A stretch of 39,918 nucleotides of DNA from Cytophagales bacterium (GTDB lineage Bacteria > Bacteroidota > Bacteroidia > Cytophagales > Spirosomataceae): the NCBI GenBank assembly GCA_013298865.1, contig JAAFJL010000028.1, forward strand, positions 1 to 39,918, given 5' to 3'. A program made the position numbers and the translations under genes. Numbering within the stretch: the first letter of the stretch is position 1; every line of letters starts with the position of its first letter. The notes beneath the pieces were generated by a model. The model did not search any database and had not been told where the DNA came from. It saw only the letters and a list, made by a program, of their open reading frames with translations. Below are positions 1 through 7,747 of the stretch, piece by piece.

Positions 1-2315
1 TTTTTAAACCAAAGTAAAGTTCCTGAATTACAGTTAGTTGCAGACAAACTGACCAAAGAATTTACACATCCAGAAGCCCCATTAGCTACTGGAGTTGGCG
101 GAGAAGTTTTGGTAATTGTCACCGAAGTATTAGCAGTACAAAAACTATCCGAAATATTAACGGAATAATTGCCAGCATCAGAAATATTTTGGCTTGAAAT
201 TGTCCCTAAATCAGTCGTTCCTTTTTTCCATTGGTACAAAACCGTACCGTTTTGGTTAGAAACATTTGCGGTTAAAATCGTGGAAGAACCATCACAAAAA
301 TCAGTATTTCCACTAATAGTAACAGAAAGATTACAGCTTTGGAAAATCACATTCGCAGAACTTGTAGTCACACAACCCTTTGAATCCGAGACACTTAGAT
401 TAATTTGAGTATTCTGAGAAAATGTTCCAAAACTTGGATTTGAGGCGGAAGCGTTTGGAGAAATTGCAACTACTGGCGTACTCGTCCATGTGTATGTATA
501 AGGCGGCGTACCAGCCTGTGCGGTAGTGATTCCTACTAAATCATACAATTGCGTTCCTGTTACGGTTGCCCCCAAACCTGCTGATGCGACGGGGTTCTGA
601 TTGATATTTACATCAATTTTACTCCTTGAACTTTCACAAGAATTTACAGTCTGAGAAACCCAAAAAGATTGCGAACCGATTGTAGCCGAGGATGGGGTAG
701 GAGGGGAGGCAAGCCCTGTACCGCCAGTTGCCAAATTGTACCAAAGTAATCCAGAACCCGAAACAGAAAGAGCCGAAGTTGTAGTATTTTGGCAATAATT
801 GAGTGGACTCGTAACCGTTGGTGCGGCAGGCTTTGTTGTGACAGTCAATGTAACTGAATTACTGGTTACAGTGCCACAGTCACCCGTCACGACGCAAGTG
901 TAAGTGCCTGCATCACTGAGTGTTACGTTTGTAAAACTAAGTGAAGGTGAATTTGTTCCAACAGTAATCACCCCTTTTTTCCATTGATAATTCAAGCCTG
1001 TACCCGTGGCAGATAATGAAAAATTGGTTGTTCCGCCTTCACAAACTGTCTGGTTATTAGGCTGAGTACTAATCACCGTTAGCGGATTTACGGTAACATC
1101 GAGTTTTGTTCGAGTGAGACTTTCGCAACCTGTCGAAGTTACTTTCTGAGAAACATATCTCGTCAAAATCGCTGCTGTTGTAGCATTGGTTGGCTGCACA
1201 TTATTGACCGTAATTGTCTGGGCTGTACTGATTAAACCACCAGTTACAGGAGTAGAATACCAAATATTATACGTCCCACCCGATGCCTTAAAAACTACAT
1301 TATCTCCCTGACAAGCTGTTGCAGGCGTACCTGCATTGATTGGTGCGGCAGGGAAAGCATTAATTTGGAGTTCCACATCCGCCGATTTGGTACTTTCACA
1401 GCCATTTTGGTCGCAAGTGGCGTAATAATAGTACAGTCCCGTGGCGGTTTGGGTAACATTAAAATCGCCCGTTGTGCTACTTCCGACTAAAGCATTTGCT
1501 TGTGTGTACCAGCGAGTTGTACCTGCACAACCCGAAGCCTTTAGGGTTTTTGTGACAGATGTGACTGTCCCACCGATACAACCTTTGATGATTAAATTTG
1601 TAGGAATGGGAATCGGAGAAATACTTTTTATTTGAATACTTGCTTCTGGAGATGTCCTCGGACAAGTTGGAATTTGGTCAGAATTTGTCGTAGAACCGTT
1701 GTTGTCGTTGTCTGGACTAACCTTAAAAACCACATTACAACGATATTTAACACCGTCTTCTGTTTGGGAAATATTGCTAAAATTCAACGTAGCGGTAGTC
1801 ACTCCAGAAAGCGAAGCACTATTGACGGCTGTTGCCCAAGTGCCACCAGAAGATAGCCTTTCCCATTGATAACCAAATACATAGCCCTGAGAAGTAGCAG
1901 TAATTGGAATCATGAGTGTATAATTTTTACCCAAACAAGTGGGGTCATTCACGATACTTTCAAAAGTATGATACGTAATATTTGCTGAGTTTGAAGTCAC
2001 ACTACAACCATTGGCACTCACAATAACCTGATACTGCGTACCCGTTGGTGCTTGGGTAGAAATTTGCTGATAGATTTGGTAATTGTCCAAAGTCGCACCT
2101 GCAATATTCGTGAAGACTGTTTCAGAGGGAAGTTTTCTTTGCCATTGAAAAGTAGGCGAACCCGTAACGCCAACAATCATACGGATACTGTTATCCTCGC
2201 AATCGTACTGAGAAACTGGCTGGGAAATAATAGTGGGACATTGGGCGAAAAGACTATTGGATAAAAACGATATAGAAATACACCCCAAAAGAATTTGGCG
2301 TAAGAACTGATTCAT
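1..2315 (-). CDS. Secreted Ig-like repeat protein, 3'-truncated by window edge
   Basis: The reading frame is open from an ATG at 2315 down to the window edge, giving at least 771 residues with no stop; the C-terminus lies outside. Residues 1-25 look like a signal peptide (hydrophobic core, then SLFAQ). The rest is a chain of Ig-like/PKD-like beta domains with recurring hallmarks: paired cysteines, YQWKKG or WYTQ strands, 'DAGTYTC' near residue 465, and repeated 'LLWY..ATGGTG' segments. Such proteins in Bacteroidota are usually large cell-surface or secreted adhesin-like proteins exported by Sec and then type IX secretion. A type IX C-terminal sorting domain would be expected but cannot be seen. 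The gene has its own intergenic space and is not in an obvious operon. The specific ligand or role is unknown. Confidence 0.85.
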   Translation of the reverse strand, partial: MNQFLRQILLGCISISFLSNSLFAQCPTIISQPVSQYDCEDNSIRMIVGVTGSPTFQWQRKLPSETVFTNIAGATLDNYQIYQQISTQAPTGTQYQVIVSANGCSVTSNSANITYHTFESIVNDPTCLGKNYTLMIPITATSQGYVFGYQWERLSSGGTWATAVNSASLSGVTTATLNFSNISQTEDGVKYRCNVVFKVSPDNDNNGSTTNSDQIPTCPRTSPEASIQIKSISPIPIPTNLIIKGCIGGTVTSVTKTLKASGCAGTTRWYTQANALVGSSTTGDFNVTQTATGLYYYYATCDQNGCESTKSADVELQINAFPAAPINAGTPATACQGDNVVFKASGGTYNIWYSTPVTGGLISTAQTITVNNVQPTNATTAAILTRYVSQKVTSTGCESLTRTKLDVTVNPLTVISTQPNNQTVCEGGTTNFSLSATGTGLNYQWKKGVITVGTNSPSLSFTNVTLSDAGTYTCVVTGDCGTVTSNSVTLTVTTKPAAPTVTSPLNYCQNTTTSALSVSGSGLLWYNLATGGTGLASPPTPSSATIGSQSFWVSQTVNSCESSRSKIDVNINQNPVASAGLGATVTGTQLYDLVGITTAQAGTPPYTYTWTSTPVVAISPNASASNPSFGTFSQNTQINLSVSDSKGCVTTSSANVIFQSCNLSVTISGNTDFCDGSSTILTANVSNQNGTVLYQWKKGTTDLGTISSQNISDAGNYSVNISDSFCTANTSVTITKTSPPTPVANGASGCVNSLVSLSATNCNSGTLLWFK

Positions 2316-2344
2316 GAAATTAATAAATAGTGGTTGGTTGTAAA

Positions 2345-2503
2345 GTAACGGTAAAACAATAGCTTATAATTTTTATGCGACTCTTTTAAAGCTATTTTTA
2401 TCTACTTTTTCATTAAATAGCTATGCTATTCGCTTCAAAAGTAGATAAAACTATCGTCAAAATAATCACCCTAAAATTTTATAAGCTATTATTTTACCGT
2501 TAC
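2345..2503. repeat. Long palindromic element, family 1, copy 1
   Basis: The outer arms are about 29 bases each (GTAACGGTAAAA... and ...TTTTACCGTTAC), nearly perfect inverted copies. The interior continues as an imperfect stem (a TTTATCTACTTTT arm opposite AAAAGTAGATAAA) down to a central AATAGC-TAT-GCTATT. A diverged copy lies at 22832-23007; between copies several arm changes are matched on the opposite arm. No transposase or open reading frame is inside. It could be a MITE-like element or a structured RNA/terminator. Confidence 0.8.
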
Positions 2504-2624
2504 AAAATTATAAAGCTGTCATAAAATTATAATTATTCTGAGATTTTACGCAGGAAAGTGGGGAAAAGTTTATGAATTTTTGGAAGAAATGATAAAAAAT
2601 GGAGATTTAGCGTGTTTACGCAAA

Positions 2625-2653
2625 AGAAGTCGCTCTTCAAAAGGGCGACTTCT
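2625..2653 (-). terminator. Hairpin terminator candidate
   Basis: Arms AGAAGTCGCTC (2625-2635) and GGGCGACTTCT (2643-2653) pair over 11 bases with one G-U-type mismatch around a 7-base loop; on the minus strand the stem is followed by TTTT. It lies downstream of the thioredoxin-like/TPR lipoprotein gene. Confidence 0.55.
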
Positions 2654-2666
2654 GTAAAAATTTGTG

Positions 2667-2694
2667 GACTGTTCACCTTTTGTCGTGAACAGTC
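2667..2694 (-). terminator. Perfect hairpin directly after a stop codon
   Basis: GACTGTTCAC and GTGAACAGTC form a perfect 10-bp stem with an 8-base loop. The stem begins at the first base after the TGA at 2695-2697. The U-tract is weak, so it may protect the 3' end of the mRNA or act together with the next hairpin rather than terminate alone. Confidence 0.5.
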
Positions 2695-3603
2695 TCAACC
2701 CCGCAACTTCTCCAACATCTTCTTCGACCCATCGGCTTTTGGGTTCAATTTTACTGCCTTTTCATAGTTTAGTATCGCTAAATCTTTTTTGCCTGCAATC
2801 ATGTAGGCTTCGCCCAGAGAATCATACGTTCCATCATTTTCTGGAAATAAAATCGTGTTAGTTTTTAGTACGGCAATGGCTTCGGTATATCGTTTTTGTC
2901 CTAAAAGTACATAGCCATAAGCATTCAATTCTCCCATTTTGTTGGCTAATGATTTATGGGTTTCTGCAAACTGTTTCAAAGCATTATCCGACAAGTCAAC
3001 CTTTTGATTTTCAATAAATTCGTGCATTTTTGGTTGAATTTTGAAAGATGAAGAGTAGCTTTCTCCATTCATGATTTTTGTAAAATCTTTCTCGAAATTC
3101 TCTACGGGATGTTCTATGATACGTCCTATTTCGGCACCATTACGATTAATCACAAAAGTCGGTACTCTGAAAATATTTTGTCCCCGTTCTTCATGGGTTG
3201 GGCTTTGTTTGTATCGGTCATACTGATTGTCCACCATCACGATTTTATAATTTGCCTGTGGGACATTCAAATGACGCAACATTTTCAAGAATTTTGGTAC
3301 TTCTTTTTGGCTATCACCGCACCAAGTTGCCATGAAAATCGTGTAGGTGTCGGTCTCGGTATTTGGCTTAACTTTCTGGAGTAAAAGTGTATCTAACTGA
3401 TAGGCATTATACGTAGGTTCGTACCAGCTTTTATACGGTTCACGCAACATGGATGCTTTGCTGCACACGCCAATAAGCATCTGATAACCGTCTCTATCAA
3501 GGGCTTCTTGGTTAATAATTGTGGCAGTTTGCGGAACGTTCTTCTGTGAACACCCGACTAATAAACTACCTAAAATGACAAGAGAAAGTAATGATTTTTT
3601 CAT
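2695..3603 (-). CDS. Thioredoxin-like lipoprotein with C-terminal TPR repeats
   Basis: The ATG at 3603 opens a lipoprotein signal peptide (MKKSLLSLVILGSLLVGCS, lipobox LVGC), so it is preferred over a TTG at 3660. The mature protein (about 302 residues in total) has a thioredoxin fold: 'FMATWCGDSQKEVPKFL' carries the active-site region, and 'FRVPTFVINRNG' holds the cis-Pro. The motif is CGDS rather than CxxC, so the second cysteine is missing and ordinary disulfide reduction is unlikely. The C-terminal third has at least two TPR helix pairs ('AYGYVLLGQKRYTEAIAVL', 'DSLGEAYMIAGKKDLAI'). It is probably anchored in an envelope membrane facing the periplasm. The substrate is unknown. A TTG-N17-TAGTTTTG promoter candidate precedes it. 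Confidence 0.85.
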   Translation of the reverse strand: MKKSLLSLVILGSLLVGCSQKNVPQTATIINQEALDRDGYQMLIGVCSKASMLREPYKSWYEPTYNAYQLDTLLLQKVKPNTETDTYTIFMATWCGDSQKEVPKFLKMLRHLNVPQANYKIVMVDNQYDRYKQSPTHEERGQNIFRVPTFVINRNGAEIGRIIEHPVENFEKDFTKIMNGESYSSSFKIQPKMHEFIENQKVDLSDNALKQFAETHKSLANKMGELNAYGYVLLGQKRYTEAIAVLKTNTILFPENDGTYDSLGEAYMIAGKKDLAILNYEKAVKLNPKADGSKKMLEKLRG

Positions 3604-3632
3604 ATAAAGAATTTTGTTTAGTATTAAAAGAA

Positions 3633-3660
3633 CAAAACTAACTCCCTGATTATGAATCAA
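3633..3660 (-). promoter_or_regulatory. Bacteroidota-type promoter candidate
   Basis: On the minus strand TTG (3660-3658), 17 bases, then TAGTTTTG (3640-3633) fits the TAnnTTTG -7 element; the 5' leader to the ATG at 3603 would be about 25 bases. The -33 match is only three bases. Confidence 0.45.
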
Positions 3661-3806
3661 TTGTTAATCAAAAGTGAATGATTGTTAATGAAATGTTAAG
3701 GTTCAACTAATTTTCAAAAGAGAAGCGTTAAATTTGAGACTTCAATTTGTCCGAATGGAACTTAGAGGAGTAGAGCAAACGAGATTAATGATTCCTAAAA
3801 TAGTTT

Positions 3807-3851
3807 CTCATTCAATCATTCGCTCATTCAAACAATCTTTCATTGTATTTA
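3807..3851 (+). repeat. CATTCA-rich leader repeat, copy 1
   Basis: The leader just upstream of the histidine kinase ATG is built from CATTCA-like units and ends CTCATTCAAACA...TTGTATTTA. A matching run ends in front of the response-regulator gene (5162-5203); the two share that ending except for an 8-base insertion (ATCTTTCA) in this copy. Confidence 0.55.
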
Positions 3852-5128
3852 TGAACACAAAGACACTACGCATTTTTGTAATTTTATCCATTATCCTGAT
3901 GTCGGGCGTTGTGATGATTCAATATTTTTGGTTCAAACAAGCCTATACACTTCAAGACCGTGATTTTAACCAACGTGTAACTACTGCCCTCCGAATCGTG
4001 AGTAAAAGGATGTTGGCATTCAATAAAATTCCTAATAGTCAACCCCTGAAACTCGTCGAAAGGGTGGCTTCCAATTATTACACTGTCCAGATAAATGATG
4101 CTATCAATCCGCAGGTTTTAGAAGAATTTCTCAAACAAGAATTTGCCCATAGCGATGTCCGCATGAATTTTGAATATGGAATTTATGACTGTACTAAAGA
4201 CAGAATCCAGTATGCAGCCTTTGTTTGTCATTCAGAAAACTGTGATAAATCAGACACAACAGCACATTTTATTTTTCCGAGTCTGGACATTCATAACTAT
4301 TATTTTGGCGTTTATTTTCCAGATAAAAAATATTTCATTCTGTCAGACCTCGACAATTGGTTTATTTCTTCGGCAGTACTGTTGGTCGTGATGGCGTTTT
4401 TTGTCTATGCCCTCATGGTGATTTTCAAGCAAAAACGTTTGTCAGAAATTCAAACGGATTTTATCAATAACATGACTCACGAGTTCAAAACACCAATTTC
4501 GACAATCTCAATTTCGAGCGAAGTTTTGATGCGACCCGATATTATAGATAAACCCGAACGTTTACTGAGTTATGCCGCCATTATCAGAAAAGAAGCGGCA
4601 AGGCTCAAAAAAAATGTAGATACCGTACTTAATACCGCTAATATTTCACAAAAAATAGATAAATTAAACTTTGAAAGTATAGATGTTCATGAATTAATTG
4701 ATGAACTTTTCGTGAATTGCGAGCCACTTTTGAAAGAAAAAGGAGGAGAAATGTTTCTGAATTTGAGGGCAAGCAAAACGCAAATTAAAGGAGATAGATT
4801 GCATTTTACGAATGTCCTTCATAACTTGATTGATAACGGATTAAAATACTGTGAGAAAACTCCTGAAATTACGATTTCGACTGAAAATCAGGGAGATAGC
4901 ATCATTGTGAGTATCAGAGACAATGGTATTGGAATTGCTGAAAAAGACCAAAAACAAGTTTTTAATAAATTTTTCAGAGTTCACACAGGCGACGTCCACA
5001 ATGTAAAAGGCTTTGGTTTGGGGCTTTATTATGTAAAAGAAATGGTAGAAGGACACAAAGCAAAAATAGAATTGAAAAGTAAGTTAGGCGAAGGTAGTGA
5101 GTTTAGAATTTTTGTGCCAAATTTGTAA
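3851..5128 (+). CDS. Membrane sensor histidine kinase
   Basis: 425 residues from the ATG at 3851; the open frame extends upstream to a TTG at 3734 but that extension has no protein-like features. TM1 is about residues 7-26, a periplasmic sensing region about 27-168 with several cysteines (114, 126, 131), TM2 about 170-192. HisKA follows with phosphoacceptor His210 in 'NNMTHEFKTPIST', then a HATPase with N box 'NVLHNLIDNGLKYC', G1 'DNGIGI', F box 'FNKFFRV' and G2 'GFGLGLYYV'. All catalytic boxes are intact. It autophosphorylates and presumably passes phosphate to the OmpR-type regulator 85 bases downstream. The signal is unknown. Confidence 0.93.
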   Translation: MNTKTLRIFVILSIILMSGVVMIQYFWFKQAYTLQDRDFNQRVTTALRIVSKRMLAFNKIPNSQPLKLVERVASNYYTVQINDAINPQVLEEFLKQEFAHSDVRMNFEYGIYDCTKDRIQYAAFVCHSENCDKSDTTAHFIFPSLDIHNYYFGVYFPDKKYFILSDLDNWFISSAVLLVVMAFFVYALMVIFKQKRLSEIQTDFINNMTHEFKTPISTISISSEVLMRPDIIDKPERLLSYAAIIRKEAARLKKNVDTVLNTANISQKIDKLNFESIDVHELIDELFVNCEPLLKEKGGEMFLNLRASKTQIKGDRLHFTNVLHNLIDNGLKYCEKTPEITISTENQGDSIIVSIRDNGIGIAEKDQKQVFNKFFRVHTGDVHNVKGFGLGLYYVKEMVEGHKAKIELKSKLGEGSEFRIFVPNL

Positions 5129-5161
5129 AGTAGGAACTGGAATTTATCTCGCAAGAAATTT

Positions 5162-5203
5162 ATTCACTCATTCACTCAATCTCTCATTCAAACATTGTAT
5201 TTA
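5162..5203 (+). repeat. CATTCA-rich leader repeat, copy 2
   Basis: This is the counterpart of 3807-3851 lying between kinase and regulator. It ends CTCATTCAAACATTGTATTTA shortly before the response-regulator ATG, which is consistent with a duplicated leader segment. Confidence 0.5.
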
Positions 5204-5213
5204 AAACACCTCC

Positions 5214-5900
5214 ATGACGAAAATTTTATTAGTAGAAGACGACGACAGTTTAGGGTTTGTAGTAAAAGACAACCTCGAAGAAGCAGGCTATCAGATTGAT
5301 TTACAGACAGATGGCAAAGCAGGGCAACGTGCCTTTGCGAGTGGTCGTTATGACATTTGTATCTTAGATGTGATGCTACCAGAAATGGATGGCTTCACGT
5401 TGGGCGAGTATATCCGAGAATCTGGAAGTGATGTACCCATCATTTTCCTGACGGCAAAATCTATGAAAGAAGACCGCATCAGGGGCTTGAAAATTGGTGC
5501 GGATGACTACCTGACAAAACCTTTTAGTATAGAAGAATTGATTCTGAGAATTGAGGCTATCCTGAAACGTACTGGAAAAAAATCCATGCAACAGCCTGAT
5601 TCTTACCACATTGGACAATATGTTTTTGATGCAAAGAATTTGAAATTGTATTTTCAAGGAAAAGAATCTGAGAGTTTAACCCACCGAGAAGCCGATTTAC
5701 TCCGCTTTTTGATTGAACATAAAAACGATACAATTTCCAGGGATAAAATCTTGATTGCTATTTGGGGAGACGATGATTATTTCAAAGGAAGAAGCCTTGA
5801 TGTCTTCATTACTCGCCTCAGAAAATACCTAAGCCAAGACCCAGCCATCAAATTAGGGAATGTTCACGGCGTTGGATTCAGATTTGATGTACCTTCTTGA
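5214..5900 (+). CDS. OmpR/PhoB-family response regulator
   Basis: 228 residues. The N-terminal receiver has the acidic pair Asp9-Asp10 in 'LLVEDDDSLG', phosphoacceptor Asp52 in 'ILDVMLPEMDG', Thr80 in 'FLTAK' and Lys102 in 'LTKPF', so it should be phosphorylatable. The C-terminal winged-helix DNA-binding domain is complete ('SLTHREADLLRFLIEHKND', 'GRSLDVFITRLRKYL', ending 'VHGVGFRF'). It follows the sensor kinase with an 85-base spacer and is the presumed cognate partner. Target genes cannot be read from the window. Confidence 0.95.
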   Translation: MTKILLVEDDDSLGFVVKDNLEEAGYQIDLQTDGKAGQRAFASGRYDICILDVMLPEMDGFTLGEYIRESGSDVPIIFLTAKSMKEDRIRGLKIGADDYLTKPFSIEELILRIEAILKRTGKKSMQQPDSYHIGQYVFDAKNLKLYFQGKESESLTHREADLLRFLIEHKNDTISRDKILIAIWGDDDYFKGRSLDVFITRLRKYLSQDPAIKLGNVHGVGFRFDVPS

Positions 5901-6101
5901 AAATTGTTGAAGTTTGATTTTTACCACAAAAGGCACTGGGTGGCACTCCACAAAAAAAACAAAGATTTGCACTAATTTACTTTTGTTTTCTTTGTATCCT
6001 CTATGGTAAATACAACAATTCAAACCCCAACAATTCAACAACTATTAATCCCTTCCCAACAATTCCGTATATTTGCATCTTCAAATTCAAACAATCTATA
6101 A
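5901..6101. other. Intergenic spacer with degenerate palindrome
   Basis: Roughly 5920-6012 looks like a worn inverted repeat: TTTTACCACAAAAGG near the left and CCTCTATGGTAAAT near the right, with CAAAG-rich sequence between. It lies after the response regulator and may end its transcript. A TATATTTG motif at 6068-6075 is a possible -7 element for the PfkB kinase, without a clear -33 box. Confidence 0.35.
6068..6075 (+). promoter_or_regulatory. Possible -7 element for the PfkB gene
   Basis: TATATTTG matches TAnnTTTG and lies 26 bases before the ATG at 6102. No TTG/TTTG is present at the expected distance upstream, so support is modest. Confidence 0.35.
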
Positions 6102-7016
6102 ATGAGTCTTTTAGCAATCGGAACAATGGCGTTTGATGCCATTGAGTCGCCTTATGGCAAAACAGATAAAATCATCGGTGGTTCATGCACCTATATCAGC
6201 CTTGCGGCTTCGTATTTTACCCCAAATGTAAATGTGGTAGCGGTAGTAGGAGAGGATTTCCCACAAGAATATATCGATATGCTCACGGCGAAGGGCGTAA
6301 ATTTAGATGGTCTTCAAATCAAAAAAGGAGAGAAATCTTTCTTTTGGTCGGGTCGTTACCACAACAATATGAACAGCCGTGATACTTTGGTGACAGACCT
6401 AAACGTTTTGGCAGATTTCGACCCAATCGTTCCTGAGTCTTACCAAGATTGTGAGTACTTAATGTTAGGAAACCTCACGCCAATTGTACAAATGCAAGCG
6501 ATTGAACGTCTGAAAAATCGTCCGAAACTAATCGTGATGGATACCATGAATTTTTGGATGGATATTGCGATGGATGATTTAAAGAAAGTCCTTAAAAAAA
6601 TTGATGTACTTTGCATCAATGATGAAGAAGCTCGTCAGCTTTCGGGTGAATATTCTTTAAGAAATGCTGCAAAGAAAATTTTAGAAATGGGACCTAACAC
6701 CCTGATTATCAAGAAAGGAGAACATGGAGCTTTGTTGTTTAAAGATAATAAAATTTTCTTCTGTCCTGCTTTAGTTTTAGAACAAGTTTTTGACCCAACG
6801 GGTGCTGGAGATACTTTTGTCGGCGGATTTATTGGGTATTTAGCAAAAAATGGAGACCTTTCTTTCGAGAATATGAAGCGTGCCATTGTTCATGGTTCGG
6901 CGTTGGCATCATTTTGTGTAGAGAAATTTGGCACAGACCGTATGATTGGACTAAGCGAAGCAGAAATCTCAGACCGTATTGCTGAATTCCAAGATTTAGC
7001 AGGGTTTGATGTATAA
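6102..7016 (+). CDS. PfkB/ribokinase-family sugar or nucleoside kinase
   Basis: 304 residues, the usual size for the family. The N-terminus has the substrate-binding 'GGSCTYISLAASYF' glycine motif, and the C-terminal signature 'DPTGAGDTFVGGF' holds the anion hole and catalytic base Asp237. These enzymes transfer the ATP gamma-phosphate to a hydroxymethyl group of a sugar or nucleoside in the cytoplasm. Substrate residues do not let me decide between ribokinase, adenosine kinase or another member. It is a single gene, ending at a large inverted repeat shared with the convergent CBS gene. Confidence 0.9.
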   Translation: MSLLAIGTMAFDAIESPYGKTDKIIGGSCTYISLAASYFTPNVNVVAVVGEDFPQEYIDMLTAKGVNLDGLQIKKGEKSFFWSGRYHNNMNSRDTLVTDLNVLADFDPIVPESYQDCEYLMLGNLTPIVQMQAIERLKNRPKLIVMDTMNFWMDIAMDDLKKVLKKIDVLCINDEEARQLSGEYSLRNAAKKILEMGPNTLIIKKGEHGALLFKDNKIFFCPALVLEQVFDPTGAGDTFVGGFIGYLAKNGDLSFENMKRAIVHGSALASFCVEKFGTDRMIGLSEAEISDRIAEFQDLAGFDV

Positions 7017-7022
7017 TGAGTC

Positions 7023-7092
7023 AATTTGAAAATGTGTTAATTTGAAAATTGTGATAGCATCCACAATTTCCAAATTAACACATTTTCAAATT
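7023..7092. terminator. Bidirectional terminator-like long hairpin
   Basis: 31-base arms (7023-7053 and 7062-7092) are inverted copies with a single mismatch around an 8-base loop. It fills the space between the convergent PfkB and CBS genes. The sequence is built from TTTGAAAA and TTAACAC words and is A/T-rich on both sides, so it could end transcription in both directions. Confidence 0.7.
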
Positions 7093-7104
7093 TCCAAACT
7101 AAAT

Positions 7105-7539
7105 CTACACTCCTCCAGAAATAAAATTCTGCAAATGTTCGATGGTATTTTTTTGGTCTTCCATGATAAATCGGACTAAATCCCCCATCGAAACCAAACC
7201 TACCACGTGTTCGTCTGCCAAAACTGGCAAATATCTAATGTGTTTGTCGGACATAATTTCCATACAACGTTCTATCGTATCTTCAAACTTCACAGAAGAA
7301 GGATTATCCTCCATGATGTCTCCCACAAGTGTATCATGCGAGTTTTTTCCTTTCACGATTACTTTTCGTGCGTAATCACGCTCGGTCATGATTCCCCTAT
7401 AATGCCCTTCTTCGTAAACGACTAATGCACCAATATTTTTTTGAACCATCAGTTCCAGGGCATCATAGACACTTTTGGAGGTTTCAATTACTGTGACAGT
7501 ATTACCTTTGTGGTAAATCAGATGGGAGACTTTTTTCAT
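7105..7539 (-). CDS. Tandem CBS-domain protein
   Basis: 144 residues made almost wholly of two CBS domains, about residues 8-62 ('SVYDALELMVQKNIGALVVYE', 'GIMTERDYARKV') and 76-132 ('IERCMEIMSDKHIRYLPVL', 'GLVSMGDLVRFI'). CBS pairs form a Bateman module that binds adenine nucleotides or related ligands. The protein has no attached catalytic domain, so it is probably a stand-alone regulatory subunit; its partner is not apparent. It converges with the PfkB gene and is followed upstream by a palindromic element. Confidence 0.9.
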   Translation of the reverse strand: MKKVSHLIYHKGNTVTVIETSKSVYDALELMVQKNIGALVVYEEGHYRGIMTERDYARKVIVKGKNSHDTLVGDIMEDNPSSVKFEDTIERCMEIMSDKHIRYLPVLADEHVVGLVSMGDLVRFIMEDQKNTIEHLQNFISGGV

Positions 7540-7566
7540 GAGAAACAGTTTTTGGTTGTGAGCGAA

Positions 7567-7640
7567 AGACTTCTTGCGAAAGTATTTTGTGACTGAAAAT
7601 TAATAGATTTTCAACGCAAAGGTACTTTCGCAAGAAGTCT
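7567..7640. repeat. Palindromic element, family 2, short copy
   Basis: A 74-bp element begins AGACTTCTTGCGAAAGTA and ends with its exact 18-base inverse. The interior includes GAAAAT-TAATAG-ATTTTC. Its first 46 bases align well with the first 46 of the 161-bp element at 13885-14045, so it looks like an internally deleted relative. No coding sequence or transposase is present. Confidence 0.75.
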
Positions 7641-7689
7641 AATAATTTCGTGAAGTAAAATTTACATAGAATCTTCTAAAAATACAAAT

Positions 7690-7726
7690 AAAAATCCCTA
7701 CAAATTCATCATTTGTAGGGATTTTT
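7690..7726 (-). terminator. Strong intrinsic terminator
   Basis: A perfect 16-bp stem (AAAAATCCCTACAAAT and its inverse) closes a 5-base loop, with T-rich runs on both sides. It lies just downstream of the M16 gene and should end that minus-strand transcript. Confidence 0.8.
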
Positions 7727-7747
7727 ATTTTTTGACTCTCTTGAATT

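Larger units (their letters stand above)
2316..2694. other. Gene-free gap with a long palindrome and two hairpins
   Basis: This 379-bp stretch between two minus-strand genes holds no convincing coding sequence. It contains a 159-bp imperfect palindrome (2345-2503), then two tandem hairpins just after the stop codon of the thioredoxin-like/TPR lipoprotein gene (2667-2694 and 2625-2653). No good TAnnTTTG promoter was found in front of the Ig-like gene here. Confidence 0.6.

Noticed and set aside
169..2264. Several plus-strand open frames of 60-80 codons
   Set aside because: They lie antisense to the Ig-like repeat protein, which has a continuous frame with signal peptide and repeated domain motifs.
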